Shown in pieces: positions 44,801 through 53,733 of a DNA stretch of 64,000 nt. Each line of letters opens with the position of its first letter. The first letter of the stretch is position 1. A model generated the notes under the pieces. It worked only from the letters and a program-made list of their open reading frames with translations, made no database searches and was not told the DNA's origin. This DNA is from Oscillatoriales cyanobacterium (lineage in GTDB: Bacteria > Cyanobacteriota > Cyanobacteriia > Cyanobacteriales > Microcoleaceae). The stretch covers positions 1 to 64,000 of the forward strand of contig RDYN01000082.1 of NCBI GenBank assembly GCA_004293365.1. The letters run 5' to 3'. A program made the translations under genes and the position numbers.

Positions 44801-45206
44801 TAATTGCCGTTTCTAAATTATCACCTTTGTCTCCCTTCATTCTCCGGCTGTAAGCAGCACCTAGACTATTTTGATTTATAGCCCACTTTTCTGAGTAAGC
44901 TGCGCGGGTAAAAATAGTTAATCCTATATCCAGACAAGCAATCGCAATCTCTATGTTGCTTCTCCGACTGCCTTGCTGAAGACTTGAAAATGCGTTATTT
45001 AAATTGTATAATATTTGCGCACGATTTTTTGCTTTGTCTGCATCGAAGTTGGGCAGTGTTTCTGTTGCCCACTCTCGCAAATATTCGGCAAAATCATCGT
45101 CTAATAATTCTAGATTGGCTTGCAGGATGGCGGTTTGTTCGTCGCTGTCCCAGGTGAGGAGAGATTCAATCAGGGTGAGATAGGCTTGGCGGCGTGGTTG
45201 GTTCAT
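41829..45206 (-). CDS. TPR-CHAT caspase-like protease
   Basis: The 1125-residue protein has nine TPR-type repeats of 46 residues (about 75-490), most nearly identical (NLERAIAFYEAALQVRT), then a helical linker and a CHAT domain (about 680-1125). The catalytic dyad is visible: His in HFSCHGVFN and Cys in LSACETGLTD, with GFLYAGSMNVVSSLWAVDD downstream. CHAT peptidases belong to the caspase/separase clan and cut specific partners when their TPR sensor is triggered. Two stretches (SPPLTKGGPGG and PPQPPLSKGGLEEN) are dispersed C/G-rich repeats inserted in frame. It leads a three-gene set with the 120- and 506-residue proteins. Confidence 0.92.
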   Translation of the reverse strand: MNQPRRQAYLTLIESLLTWDSDEQTAILQANLELLDDDFAEYLREWATETLPNFDADKAKNRAQILYNLNNAFSSLQQGSRRSNIEIAIACLDIGLTIFTRAAYSEKWAINQNSLGAAYSRRMKGDKGDNLETAIKFYEAALQVRTRQAFPEDWAMTQNNLAIAYYSRIKGDKGENLERAIKFYEAALQVYTRQPFPENWAMIQKNLAATYTKRIKGDRGDNLERAIKFYEAALQVRTRAAFPENWADTQNNLATAYSQRIKGDKDENIERALAFYEAALQVRTREAFPENWADTQNNLGEAYRNRIKGDKGDNLERAIAFYEAALQVRTRAAFPQDWADTQNNLAIAYYSRIKGDKGDNLERAIAFYEAALQVRTREAFPEKWADTQNNLAAAYRNRIKGDKGDNLERAIAFYEAALQVRTHEAFPEKWADTQNNLANAYFDRIKGDRGENIERAIKCYEVALEFRTPTTLPLYCLQTGRNLGNLGWRESLWETAIFGYEKAIEAVEQTREWVTSQTRKRQIIEENLNIYEKMMQSCINHQQYHKAVQTVERSKSRYLVELFTNSEIYPKTATDTEKQQLQNLRRQIATSQQLLETETPSPLPLSPPLTKGGPGGVPDDSPSQRTTQTRSLSPESFQQQKAKLETTLQQLAQLLEQIKQREPEFSLTQKVEPIDITQFQQTLNTETAIVEWYIGGGGHGGTAPTGGFAFIITRDSIKPLTYTTTEIAELETWKNNYLDEYRDKNTNQTWQNTLSQKLEKLSEILRLNEIIAHISPNCKQLILVPHRYLHLFPLHALPFTSETRFKQKTNFRGYLLDGFPAGVKYAPSLQLLQLVKNRITTRNSPPPNQQQLFALQNPTEDLFNADMEVETIKTRFNPHQILLKKQATKTALNDNRENLSNTSYLHFSCHGVFNFDNPLLSSLVLADSLEPTLEINPPQPPLSKGGLEENTFAEGGLEGDRLETKRYVTLRSGRKAIPEKCLTLREIFAELQLPQCNLVTLSACETGLTDSTAMTDEYIGLPSGFLYAGSMNVVSSLWAVDDFATAILMIKFYQELPDADSVALALNAAQNWMRGVSEEDFRVWVRLLNLDKKSGQSVELWLASSSEEQPFREPKYWAAFCATGY

Positions 45207-45363
45207 TTTTTGCTACCCATGTTTGTATAATTTTACATTTGTTATGTGGAAAAAACAAGGGATTTTTGAGATAATTTGAGGTTTTCATTTTGAACCGCAG
45301 ATCGAGGCGGATGGACGCGGATGAACGCAGATGTAAGCGCCCAGAAATAACGCGCTTTCCCGA

Positions 45364-45491
45364 AGTCCGGCGGGGGTTAAAACCCCCGCCTCAAAGCGAA
45401 AGTCCTCTAAAGAGGACTGAAGAACTCATTAGTCCTCTTCAGAGGACTTTCGCTATTAGCCAGGGGTTTTAACCCCTGGCGGACTTTCGGG
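45364..45491. repeat. Structured palindromic repeat element, copy 2
   Basis: Same layout as 22150-22318: AGTCCGGCGGGGGTTAAAAC opens, the AGTCCTCTAAAGAGGACT and AGTCCTCTTCAGAGGACT hairpins sit inside, and CAGGGGTTTTAACCCCTGGC closes. The outer palindrome differs from copy 1 but stays self-complementary. Before it, 45290-45332 is a GAACGCAGATG-type repeat. Confidence 0.7.
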
Positions 45492-45502
45492 AAAAACCCA
45501 GA

Positions 45503-48154
45503 CTAACCCAACCCTTCAACCAACAGATTGCGAGCACTTTCCAACGCTTCCTGCAACTTACTAGCATCGCGTCCTCCAGCCTGCGCCAAATTCGGCCGCC
45601 CGCCGCCTTTTCCGCCGCAAATTTGAGCAATTCCCCCGATAAACTTGCCAGCTTGCAATCCTTTCTTATTGACTTCTGGACTAAAAGCAGCCACCAAACT
45701 TACCTTATCCGGTTCAGGAATTGATGCCAAAACAACCGCAGCATTTCCTAATTTTTGCTGCAATCTTTCGGCCGCAGTTTTCAGCGCTTCTGCATCCACA
45801 TCTCCTAATTGAGCTACAATGATTTTGAATTCGCCGAGATCCTCAGCCGCATTTAACAACTGGTCAGATTTTGCGATCGCCAATTCGGACTTCACAGCCG
45901 CCAACTGCTTCTGAGTATCCTTCAACTCATTCTGCAAATTAGTAATCCGGTTGGGTAACTCTTCCGGCTTCGCCTTAAATCGATCGCCCAAATCGCGCAC
46001 AACCCTGTCTCGCACGTTCAAATAATCCAAAACAGCCTGGCCCGAAACCGCCTCAATCCGGCGAGTACCAGCCGCAACCCCCGCTTCGGAAACAATCTTA
46101 AACAGCCCGATTTCAGCCGTATTGCTGACGTGAGTCCCCCCGCACAATTCCATCGAAACCCCGGGAAAATCGATTACCCGCACGATGTCGCCGTACTTCT
46201 CGCCAAACATGGCTGTGGCGCCTTTTTCTCTGGCTTGGGCGATCGGCATTTCTGCAACTTCCGCAGCGTGAGCCTCAGCAATCCAACTATTAACTAAATC
46301 CTCAATTTTCTCCAACTCTTCTGCTGTCACAGCGCGCGGAGAATTGAAATCAAACCGCAATCTGTCCGACGATACCAGGGAACCCGCTTGCGAAATTGAA
46401 CCATCCACAATTTCCCGCAAAGCTGACTGTAATAAGTGAGTTGCTGTGTGGTTGGCTTGAATTCGGCGGCGGCCGCTATTGTCAATTTTTGCAGTCAGAC
46501 TATCCCCAACTTTCAGCGTTCCCCGTTCTACAAAGCCGAAATGCACGAAGAAATCCGACTCTTTCTTCACATCATCAACTCTCACCAACAAACCATCACC
46601 ATTTTCTCCTGTTTTCAAATAACCTTTATCCCCAAGTTGTCCGCCGGATTCTGCATAAAACGGAGTTTGGTTCAACACAACTTGTACCTCAGTTCCCGCT
46701 GCGGCTGATTCTACAGATTTGCCGTCTACCAATAGCACCTCAACCTGAGCTAAAATCGACTGTTCGTCATAGCCGACAAACTCTGTTCCGTCAATTGTTT
46801 CAGCCAACTTATCCAAAGAACCCTGCACGGTTAAATCGATTGTTTGGCGAGCATCTTTAGCGCGAGTTTGCTGTTCCTTCATCGCCGCTTCAAAGCCGTC
46901 CAAATCGACAGTAATTCCCTGTTCTTCAGCAATTTCTTGTGTCAGTTCTAAGGGGAAACCGTAGGTATCGTAAAGGGTGAAAGCATCTTGACCGCTGATT
47001 TGTGGGTTTGCTTGCTGTTTTGTGCGATCGACAATTTCCTCAAGCAGCTTCTCTCCCCGTTCCAAAGTCTTGAGAAACTGCGCCTCTTCCCTTGCCAATT
47101 CTGCCTTAATTTGAGCTTCCCGCGATCGCACGTTCGGATAAGCAGCTTCCGAAAGGGCGATCGCACTTTCAGCCACCCGCACCGTAAACTCGCCCTGAAT
47201 TCCAATCAGCCGCCCGTGGCGCACCACCCGGCGGATCAACCGGCGCAAAATGTAACCGCGCCCCACATTTGACGCGCGAATTTCGTCTGCAATCATGTGT
47301 ACCACAGCCCGAATGTGGTCGCCAATTACTTTCAGCGAAACCTTGACATTTTCATCGCTATTGTGGTAATCAATTCCGGCAATTTCCGCCGCCGATTGAA
47401 CGATCGGAAAAATCAAATCTGTTTCGTAATTGTTAGGGACTTTCTGGAGGATTTGCGCCATCCGTTCCAATCCCATCCCAGTATCAATATTTTGATTTTG
47501 CAGCGGTGTTAAATTGCCCTCTGCATCTTTATTGTACTGCATGAAAACCAGGTTGTAGAATTCAATAAACCTGCTATCATCTTCGAGGTCAATATTGTCG
47601 CCTCTTTCTGGGTGGAAATCGTAATAAATCTCGGAACAAGGGCCGCAGGGGCCTGTGGGGCCTGATTGCCAGAAATTGTCTGCTTCTCCCATGCGCTGAA
47701 TTCGATCGCCCGGAATGCCAATTTCATCGCGCCAAATCGCAAAAGCTTCGTCATCTTCGCGGAAAACGCTAACAACTAAATTGGACGCTGGTAAACCGAA
47801 AACCTCCGTAGAAAGTTCCCAAGCCCAAGCAATTGCCTGTTTCTTGAAATAATCCCCGAAACTGAAGTTCCCCAACATCTCAAAAAACGTGTGGTGGCGG
47901 GCGGTGCGGCCGACGTTTTCGATGTCGTTGGTGCGGATGCACTTTTGCGAAGTCGTGGCGCGCGGTGATTCGGCGGTGCGCTGTCCGAGAAATATCGGCT
48001 TAAATTGTAGCATTCCGGCGATCGTCAGCAACACTGTCGGATCTTCCGGCACCAAAGAAGCACTCGGCAGGATTTTGTGTCCCCGCTGGGCGTAAAAGTC
48101 GAGGAATGTTTGGCGGATTTGACTGCCGCCCAGAGACTTAGGAGTAATAGACAT
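45503..48154 (-). CDS. alaS: Alanyl-tRNA synthetase
   Basis: The 883-residue protein is full length. It has the class II catalytic core (IRQTFLDFYAQRGHKILPSA, GNFSFGDYFKKQAIAWAWE), the editing domain with zinc ligands in NHTATHLL and CGGTHVSNTAEIG, and the C-terminal oligomerisation/DHHA1 domain (AQICGGKGGGRPNLAQAGG). It charges tRNA-Ala and edits Ser and Gly mischarging. ATG 48154 is the natural start. It is a single-gene unit; both flanks carry dispersed repeats. Confidence 0.98.
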   Translation of the reverse strand: MSITPKSLGGSQIRQTFLDFYAQRGHKILPSASLVPEDPTVLLTIAGMLQFKPIFLGQRTAESPRATTSQKCIRTNDIENVGRTARHHTFFEMLGNFSFGDYFKKQAIAWAWELSTEVFGLPASNLVVSVFREDDEAFAIWRDEIGIPGDRIQRMGEADNFWQSGPTGPCGPCSEIYYDFHPERGDNIDLEDDSRFIEFYNLVFMQYNKDAEGNLTPLQNQNIDTGMGLERMAQILQKVPNNYETDLIFPIVQSAAEIAGIDYHNSDENVKVSLKVIGDHIRAVVHMIADEIRASNVGRGYILRRLIRRVVRHGRLIGIQGEFTVRVAESAIALSEAAYPNVRSREAQIKAELAREEAQFLKTLERGEKLLEEIVDRTKQQANPQISGQDAFTLYDTYGFPLELTQEIAEEQGITVDLDGFEAAMKEQQTRAKDARQTIDLTVQGSLDKLAETIDGTEFVGYDEQSILAQVEVLLVDGKSVESAAAGTEVQVVLNQTPFYAESGGQLGDKGYLKTGENGDGLLVRVDDVKKESDFFVHFGFVERGTLKVGDSLTAKIDNSGRRRIQANHTATHLLQSALREIVDGSISQAGSLVSSDRLRFDFNSPRAVTAEELEKIEDLVNSWIAEAHAAEVAEMPIAQAREKGATAMFGEKYGDIVRVIDFPGVSMELCGGTHVSNTAEIGLFKIVSEAGVAAGTRRIEAVSGQAVLDYLNVRDRVVRDLGDRFKAKPEELPNRITNLQNELKDTQKQLAAVKSELAIAKSDQLLNAAEDLGEFKIIVAQLGDVDAEALKTAAERLQQKLGNAAVVLASIPEPDKVSLVAAFSPEVNKKGLQAGKFIGGIAQICGGKGGGRPNLAQAGGRDASKLQEALESARNLLVEGLG

Positions 48155-48235
48155 GACAAAAACTGTTAAGTATGTAAAGATGTAGCAGCAATAGAACTCA
48201 ATACGCTTCAGTTAATAGTGTTTATTGCCCGGAGA

Positions 48236-48350
48236 TCCCCCTCGCATCCCCCTTAAAAAGGGGAGTAGGGGTTGACTTTGAGAAAACTCTTGTCCCCCCC
48301 TTTTTAAGGGGGAGTAGGGGGCAAGCTAAGGGGGGATCGGGCTTAGCCCA
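48236..48350. repeat. CCCCCTTAAAAAGGGG-type dispersed repeats
   Basis: Two inverted-repeat copies (CCCCCTTAAAAAGGGGAGTA and CCCCCCTTTTTAAGGGGGAG) lie upstream of alaS. They belong to the same family as the tandem repeats at 25595-25755. Confidence 0.7.
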
Positions 48351-48731
48351 AGCGTATTGCAATAGAACTTACATCTATGTGGATATTTATATCATTATAC
48401 TTAGTAATGTAAAGACCTATCAAGTTTTACAAATTGTGCTTTACTCCTCCCAAAGGTCGTGCTAACTTAACAATAGACACCGGGACAGAAAGAAACAGGA
48501 GGTCGCTATATTTAGCCCGTTCAGCGGGAACCCCCTCTCGATAATTTTTAATTTGGGGTGGGATGAAAGCCAGGTTTGTGAAAAATGGAAGGTTGACCGA
48601 TTCCGTAGGACAGGGAAATCTTCACAGCTTGAACAAACAATCCTTGATATATTGGAAAGACAGTGGGGCTGGACGTGTTCCTCACTATAAAACGCCGTAG
48701 AGAGAAACATTTTGGAGTATCTCGAAGGAAG

Positions 48732-48842
48732 ATCTAGATATCCTTAACAGGACTCAGATGCCTACAACATATTGCTTGCAATTGATGTAGGAGCGTCACA
48801 AGCAAAGTTCAAGGATATAGACATGGTGTCTCCGGTCTAGAT
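48732..48842 (+). ncRNA. Candidate structured RNA in a 1.5-kb gene-free gap
   Basis: Nested complementary arms: ATCTAGA (48732-48738) with TCTAGAT (48836-48842); TATCCTT (48739-48745) with AAGGATA (48811-48817); CCTACA (48761-48766) with TGTAGG (48786-48791); and ATTG-CTTG-CAAT (48771-48782) as apical hairpin. Four coaxial helices in 111 bases are unusual for AT-rich spacer DNA. Orientation is not known; no promoter or terminator was identified. No known family was recognised. Confidence 0.4.
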
Positions 48843-49726
48843 TCCCAGGCGCGGCAGAAATTAACCAAACACAACTTGGAATAGTGGCAAAACTGCCGAT
48901 CGCGCAGTCAAGCCAAACCGCAGTCGAGTCAGACTTATTGTGTTTGCGGATTAAAAGTAAAGCTGCACAAGTTGTAAACCCTAGTAAGCATATTGTTCTC
49001 TACCGGAAACACATCTCGTTTGTTAGAAAATCAAAGATTCTTATATTATTGGGTCTGGTCGCTGTCGATCGGGCCCTACGCTTTTTTATAGGGGAAGAGG
49101 GGGACAGAGGGAAGAATCCCGATGCAAGCATCTGTGCGCCAGCTCTTATAGTGCTGTCTCGCTCGCTTGCAAAACTCACTTCGAGCGTCTGGCTCTATTC
49201 GTGCTATCCGGCTCGGAGTCCTGTGAAACAGCGATCGATCGAGCTTTTGAGTTATATCTTATACATAGCGAGCGATCGTCCCCGCCCGCTTTTTGCCGCG
49301 GCCCCGGCGCTGTGGCACTAGGCAAGGTCAAAGATGCGATATCATTGAAAAGTCTGTGCAAGATATTAAAACCTACCTCGCTATCTGGGTGATAGCCTAC
49401 AATTGAGGAGCTTGCTGCAAGGCAAGGATAGCAAACCGCTATTTTCCGGAGCCTGGTTGTAGCTCCGATGATTGCCTCCAACAACCTGAATTTCAGGAAA
49501 TTTAGAGTTAAACTTCTCAATCATCTCATCCCTGCCGCAGGGGTGGGAGTATCTAAAAGTCGAGCTGTCCCCAGTCAAAAAGCCCCTGTCTCTGACAACT
49601 GTCACCAATAACAGTAAAAGTCAGCAGCACGTCTTTTGACCCTGCTCAAACCGTTCGACTAGCAGTTTAACAAAAAATATAGTACAGTTCTTAAACTCAC
49701 AATTTTAGGAGATTCGAGGTAAAATC
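48843..49726. other. Gene-free stretch before the signalling cluster
   Basis: Open frames here (e.g. 48884-49321 and 49176-49520) have poor amino-acid composition and overlap each other on opposite strands, so I do not call genes. Possible decayed sequence. The promoter of the downstream cluster should lie near 49600-49700, but no clear elements are claimed. Confidence 0.5.
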
Positions 49727-50335
49727 ATGGCCGAAATAACCAAAGAAGAAATGCGCGAACGGCTGGGAAATATTGACCAGATTCGCGATATAATTTTCGG
49801 GGCACAGCTTAGAGAATACGACAATCGTTTCGACAAAATAGATTCCGACTTGTCGATGATGCAGCAAGATATGCAGGCTCGCATCGAACAGGTGAAAACA
49901 GTTCTGTCCGCAGAAATGAGGGCGGCAGTTGATTCGTTAGAAAAGAAAGTTAAATCGCTCACCTTAAATACGCAAGAAGAAACCGCCGATCTCCGACAGC
50001 AAATCGATCGCGTTAACCGCAAATGCTCCAGCACCATCGAAGCCCTCGACGAGGCGATAGACAATCAAACCAGTTCCATTCGCGACGAACTCTCCCAAAC
50101 CAGAGAGCGACTCTCCGAAGAAACCCGGACTTTGAAAACACAGGTTTTTGAAGAACTCGACCGGCGCTTTTCCATGCTCAGGGATGTTAAAGTTTCCAGA
50201 GATGACATGGCAGAAATTCTGTTTGAACTAGGCATGAGGCTCAAAGGAACAGAATTTGTGCCCGAACTTAAAGGCGTTGCTGATAATAAGTCAAATAACG
50301 AATTTTTGTTGCCGGAGCGCCACCATCACGGATAA
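49727..50335 (+). CDS. Coiled-coil protein, first gene of the GTPase/OmpA cluster
   Basis: The 202-residue protein is mostly coiled coil (about 40-150: FDKIDSDLSMMQQDMQARIE, SLEKKVKSLTLNTQEETADL, LSQTRERLSEETRTLK), with a short helical head and tail and no membrane segment or signal. Residues about 20-32 contain IRDIIFGAQLREYD, and a similar L-I-F-G-x-Q block (LQNLIFGSQMSDIE) occurs in the next protein, so the two may share a binding partner. It is separated from the OmpA-type gene by 6 bp. AGGAG precedes the ATG. Confidence 0.75.
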   Translation: MAEITKEEMRERLGNIDQIRDIIFGAQLREYDNRFDKIDSDLSMMQQDMQARIEQVKTVLSAEMRAAVDSLEKKVKSLTLNTQEETADLRQQIDRVNRKCSSTIEALDEAIDNQTSSIRDELSQTRERLSEETRTLKTQVFEELDRRFSMLRDVKVSRDDMAEILFELGMRLKGTEFVPELKGVADNKSNNEFLLPERHHHG

Positions 50336-50341
50336 TAACGC

Positions 50342-53194
50342 ATGGCTTTACCGAAAGAAAATCCGGAAGTTGAAAATCAGCTAGAGGGTTTTGTTTCTAA
50401 ACCTGACGAGCCTGCTGCCTCGGCAGCAACCCAGCTAGACCCCTTGCTGAATCTGTTATTCGATCTCAAAATTATTGCTGGTTCAAAGCAGCAAAATCCC
50501 GAGCCCGAAGCTGACAGCAGTGGCAAAAACGGTCAAGCTGGGACCCTCGGCGGGTCGATCGATTTGTTAGGTATTTCCTCCCCACAGCCAGAGGAAATTT
50601 CACCGCAGCAAAATCCCGAGCCCGAAGCTGACAGCAGCGACACCGAGCCCGAAGCTGACAGCAGCGACAAAAACGGTCAAGCTGGGGCCCTCGGCGGGTT
50701 GATGGATTTGTTAGGTATTTCCTCCGCACAGCCAGAGTCCATTGCAGCCGCGTCAGAAACTGGCTCTCGCAAACCGGATTCTACTGCTTCCCCGGCTGTT
50801 GCAGGCGAGTCCAAAAGTTGGCTGTTTGCTACTCACAAACTCAACACTTCTGAACTGGAAAGAAACTATTCCTCAGCTAAAACTATAGATGTTTCCGCAG
50901 ATGTTTCCGATTTGGAGAGAGAATCGCCGCCGCTACAAGAATTGCCCTTGACAATTTCTGATTCTCCCCAGCACGTACAGGGCGAAAAATCCCAGGATTC
51001 TGACACCGCTTTAGAGAATTCGCCCATTCCCCAAACTCTGGCACCACCCGCAGCCACCGCTCCGAATTCCTCAGTGTCCGGACTTTCGCAGCCATCCCAA
51101 AAAATATATGCAGATGCAAGTGTGGCATCAATTGAACCGAAGCGAGAGTCGCAAGAACAGCCGATACCACTATCGCAGCGATCGGAAATCATAGGCGATA
51201 TTAAACAAGAATTCAATGAAGCCGACAGCGCCATGGGAAGGCTGCAAAATCTGATTTTTGGCTCGCAAATGTCAGATATCGAGCAACTCAAAAATCTCCT
51301 AGCAGAAACTGATTTGCCGGGGGTGTGCAATCTGCTAGCAAGCATCGACTCTAAATTAGAAAAACTGGAACACCAAATCTACGATCCACAAGAGCTGATC
51401 GCCCTAATGCTGCCTTGGATAGCAGAAATTCTCAGCCGCAAAATTGCCGATTCCAGAGAAGAAGTTGTTAATGCGATAGTCCCAATTATTGACGAAGTGA
51501 TTAGGGCTAAAACTGTGGAAAACAGGCAAGCAATGAGTTCGGCGATAGGTGAGTTGCTGCCCGACGCACTTGCTCAACAAATAGAAAATTCGCCAGCGGA
51601 TATTGCTCGGGCGATCGCCCCAGAAATGGGTTTGGCTATTAAAGAGCAAATTCGCCTCGATCAAGAGTCGATCGCCCAAGCCCTCGCCCCGGAAATGGGC
51701 AAAGCCATTACAGCCCAAATCGCCCTCGAACGCGACTCTATGGTGGATGCTCTCTATCCCGTCATTGGCAGTACGATCTCTAAATACATGGCAGAAGCTA
51801 TTAAAACTATCAATGAAAAAGTCTCAAATAGCTTAAGCATGGAAGGAGTAGGGCGCAAAATTCGCTCCCAAGTACAAGGAGTCTCCGAAGCTGAATTAAT
51901 CCTCAGAGAATCAATACATTTTACCGTCCAAGCAGCATTCTTAATTCACAAAGCATCAGGCTTGGTAATTTCCGAAGTTCAAAACTCAGAAACCTACCAG
52001 TTAGAATCAGAAATGGTAGCAGGAATGCTCACAGCTATTCGCAGCTTTGTGAACGAGTGCATCGTTCAGCCCGGAGAAATTTCGGAACTAAATCAAATTG
52101 AATACGGCGACTCCAAAATCATGCTAGAAGTAGCCGGATACTGCTACATGGCAGTCGTGATTAAAGGAGAACCGCCACAGTCGTTCATCAACAAACTGCG
52201 GCAAACAGTTAGTAATCTGATCCTTAATTACGCTAAATTAATTCACGAGTTTAACGGCGATCCCGGTACTATACCCGACTCGCTGCACCCGTTCATCCAA
52301 AATTTATTCGAGCCGCTGCAAAGGGAAAAATCAACCAAACCCCCGATCGCCATAGTCGGTATCGGTTTAGCCGCCCTCAGCTTAATCTTAGTACCTTGGG
52401 GAATTTATCAGTACCGCAGCAGCATCGACCGCCGCCTCGAAGCAAATGCCTTCGCAGCCTTAGCCTCGACTCCCGAATTAGCAGTTTACCGCTTAGATGT
52501 TGATGTCGATGGCAAAACATTAAAGCTAACCGGAAAGTTGCCCAATCAAGAATTGCGGACAAAAGCTGAAAAAATAGCCGCATCAACTGCACCTTCATTG
52601 CAATTAGATAATAAAATTGTAGCTGTAGATGTCCCCCCAGATCCAGTTTTGACGGCGGCCGAGGTGCAGCGGATCACCGCTGTTTTGAACCGCTTGTCGG
52701 GCGTTTCTATTTCTAGTCGGTATGGCGATCGCAAAGTTACAGTAGAGGGGACAGTCACCGACGGTGCAGACGCCGAGAAAATTGCTCAGTCCCTGAAGCA
52801 AATTCCCGGCGTTGAGTCAGTCGTCAGCACTGTTAAACTAGATCCGCTCAAAATTGCCACCCGCATCTACTTCGACCAAGGAACGACAACATTAGACTCA
52901 ACATCAGAAGCAATCATCGCCAGTGTCAAAAGTTTCATGGATCAATATCCTCAAAAACATATTAAGATAATTGGACACAGCGATCGCACAGGGGAACTTG
53001 TCACAAATCAACGGTTGTCGCTCCAGCGTGCCGCAGCAGTGCGAGATGCTTTGGTGCGGCAAGGTGCCGATCCGAAGCGCCTCCTTGCGGTTGGCAGTCA
53101 AAATCCTCCCCCCGGCGTGGAACCCAATCAACCGCTACTTTTAAGCAGATGCGTGCTATTTGAACCAATAACTAAGACCATAAACAGCAAATAA
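50342..53194 (+). CDS. Inner-membrane OmpA/BON-domain protein with large cytoplasmic region
   Basis: The 950-residue protein has a disordered acidic N-terminal part (1-300) with a duplicated segment (NPEPEADSS, GGLMDLLGISS), a helical region, an alpha/beta domain at about 520-640 (HFTVQAAFLIHKASGLVISE, MVAGMLTAIRSFV), one membrane span at about 668-690, two BON-like domains (about 700-835) and a C-terminal OmpA peptidoglycan-binding domain (about 840-925: RIYFDQGTTTLD, IIGHSDRTG, NQRLSLQRAAAVRDAL). The long N-terminal part would thus face the cytoplasm and OmpA the periplasm. The 520-640 domain looks like a roadblock/longin-type platform; that is tentative. The GTPase gene follows after 2 bp. 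Confidence 0.85.
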   Translation: MALPKENPEVENQLEGFVSKPDEPAASAATQLDPLLNLLFDLKIIAGSKQQNPEPEADSSGKNGQAGTLGGSIDLLGISSPQPEEISPQQNPEPEADSSDTEPEADSSDKNGQAGALGGLMDLLGISSAQPESIAAASETGSRKPDSTASPAVAGESKSWLFATHKLNTSELERNYSSAKTIDVSADVSDLERESPPLQELPLTISDSPQHVQGEKSQDSDTALENSPIPQTLAPPAATAPNSSVSGLSQPSQKIYADASVASIEPKRESQEQPIPLSQRSEIIGDIKQEFNEADSAMGRLQNLIFGSQMSDIEQLKNLLAETDLPGVCNLLASIDSKLEKLEHQIYDPQELIALMLPWIAEILSRKIADSREEVVNAIVPIIDEVIRAKTVENRQAMSSAIGELLPDALAQQIENSPADIARAIAPEMGLAIKEQIRLDQESIAQALAPEMGKAITAQIALERDSMVDALYPVIGSTISKYMAEAIKTINEKVSNSLSMEGVGRKIRSQVQGVSEAELILRESIHFTVQAAFLIHKASGLVISEVQNSETYQLESEMVAGMLTAIRSFVNECIVQPGEISELNQIEYGDSKIMLEVAGYCYMAVVIKGEPPQSFINKLRQTVSNLILNYAKLIHEFNGDPGTIPDSLHPFIQNLFEPLQREKSTKPPIAIVGIGLAALSLILVPWGIYQYRSSIDRRLEANAFAALASTPELAVYRLDVDVDGKTLKLTGKLPNQELRTKAEKIAASTAPSLQLDNKIVAVDVPPDPVLTAAEVQRITAVLNRLSGVSISSRYGDRKVTVEGTVTDGADAEKIAQSLKQIPGVESVVSTVKLDPLKIATRIYFDQGTTTLDSTSEAIIASVKSFMDQYPQKHIKIIGHSDRTGELVTNQRLSLQRAAAVRDALVRQGADPKRLLAVGSQNPPPGVEPNQPLLLSRCVLFEPITKTINSK

Positions 53195-53196
53195 TT

Positions 53197-53733
53197 ATGT
53201 CAGTTACTATATCTAAAAAAATGTGCATGATCGGCGACTTTGGCGTCGGTAAAACCAGTTTGATCCGCCGTTTTGTCGATCGGCAATTCAGCGACGAGTA
53301 CCTCTCCACCGTCGGAGTCAAAATTTCCCGTAAAAGTATCCCATTAGAAAACACCAAACACCAGGAAGGTGTCACAGCACAGTTGCTGATTTGGGACTTA
53401 GAAGGACATACAAAATTCAAAGGAATCGCACCGACTTACTTGCAAGGAGCTAGCGGCGTTTTAATCGTTGCCGATGTCAGCCGCTCCGAAACAGTCGAGC
53501 GAATCTCCGAACACGTTAAGCTGTTTTCTTCAGTCAATCCCAAAGGGTCAATTATTGTCGCCCTGAACAAAGTAGACTTAATTGACGAAGAAAAATTGGC
53601 ACTGCTAGTGGAAATCTCCCATGCGATCGGTCAAGACAAAGTAATAGCAGTTTACACTACATCGGCTAAAACAGGCAAAGACGTTGACGAAATTTTCCAC
53701 AAACTAGCTTACACAATGGTAGAAGCAGTATGA
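53197..53733 (+). CDS. Rab-like small GTPase
   Basis: The 178-residue protein has all five G motifs: P-loop GDFGVGKTS (13-21), switch I Thr38 (STVG), G3 DLEGH (67-71), NKVD (124-127) and TSAKTG (155-160). G3 differs from the usual DTAGQ: the catalytic Gln is His71, which in Ras-type proteins lowers intrinsic hydrolysis, so an activating protein may be needed. There is no C-terminal Cys for lipidation. It sits between the OmpA protein (2 bp upstream) and a PAS histidine kinase (4-bp ATGA overlap), so it is likely a switch linking them. Confidence 0.92.
   Translation: MSVTISKKMCMIGDFGVGKTSLIRRFVDRQFSDEYLSTVGVKISRKSIPLENTKHQEGVTAQLLIWDLEGHTKFKGIAPTYLQGASGVLIVADVSRSETVERISEHVKLFSSVNPKGSIIVALNKVDLIDEEKLALLVEISHAIGQDKVIAVYTTSAKTGKDVDEIFHKLAYTMVEAV

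Noticed and set aside
48462-48710. 82-residue minus-strand open frame
   Set aside because: No recognisable motif, and Cys/Ser-rich random-like composition; left as non-coding.
48884-49321. 145-residue open frame
   Set aside because: Composition is not protein-like, no domain is seen, and it overlaps another long frame on the other strand.
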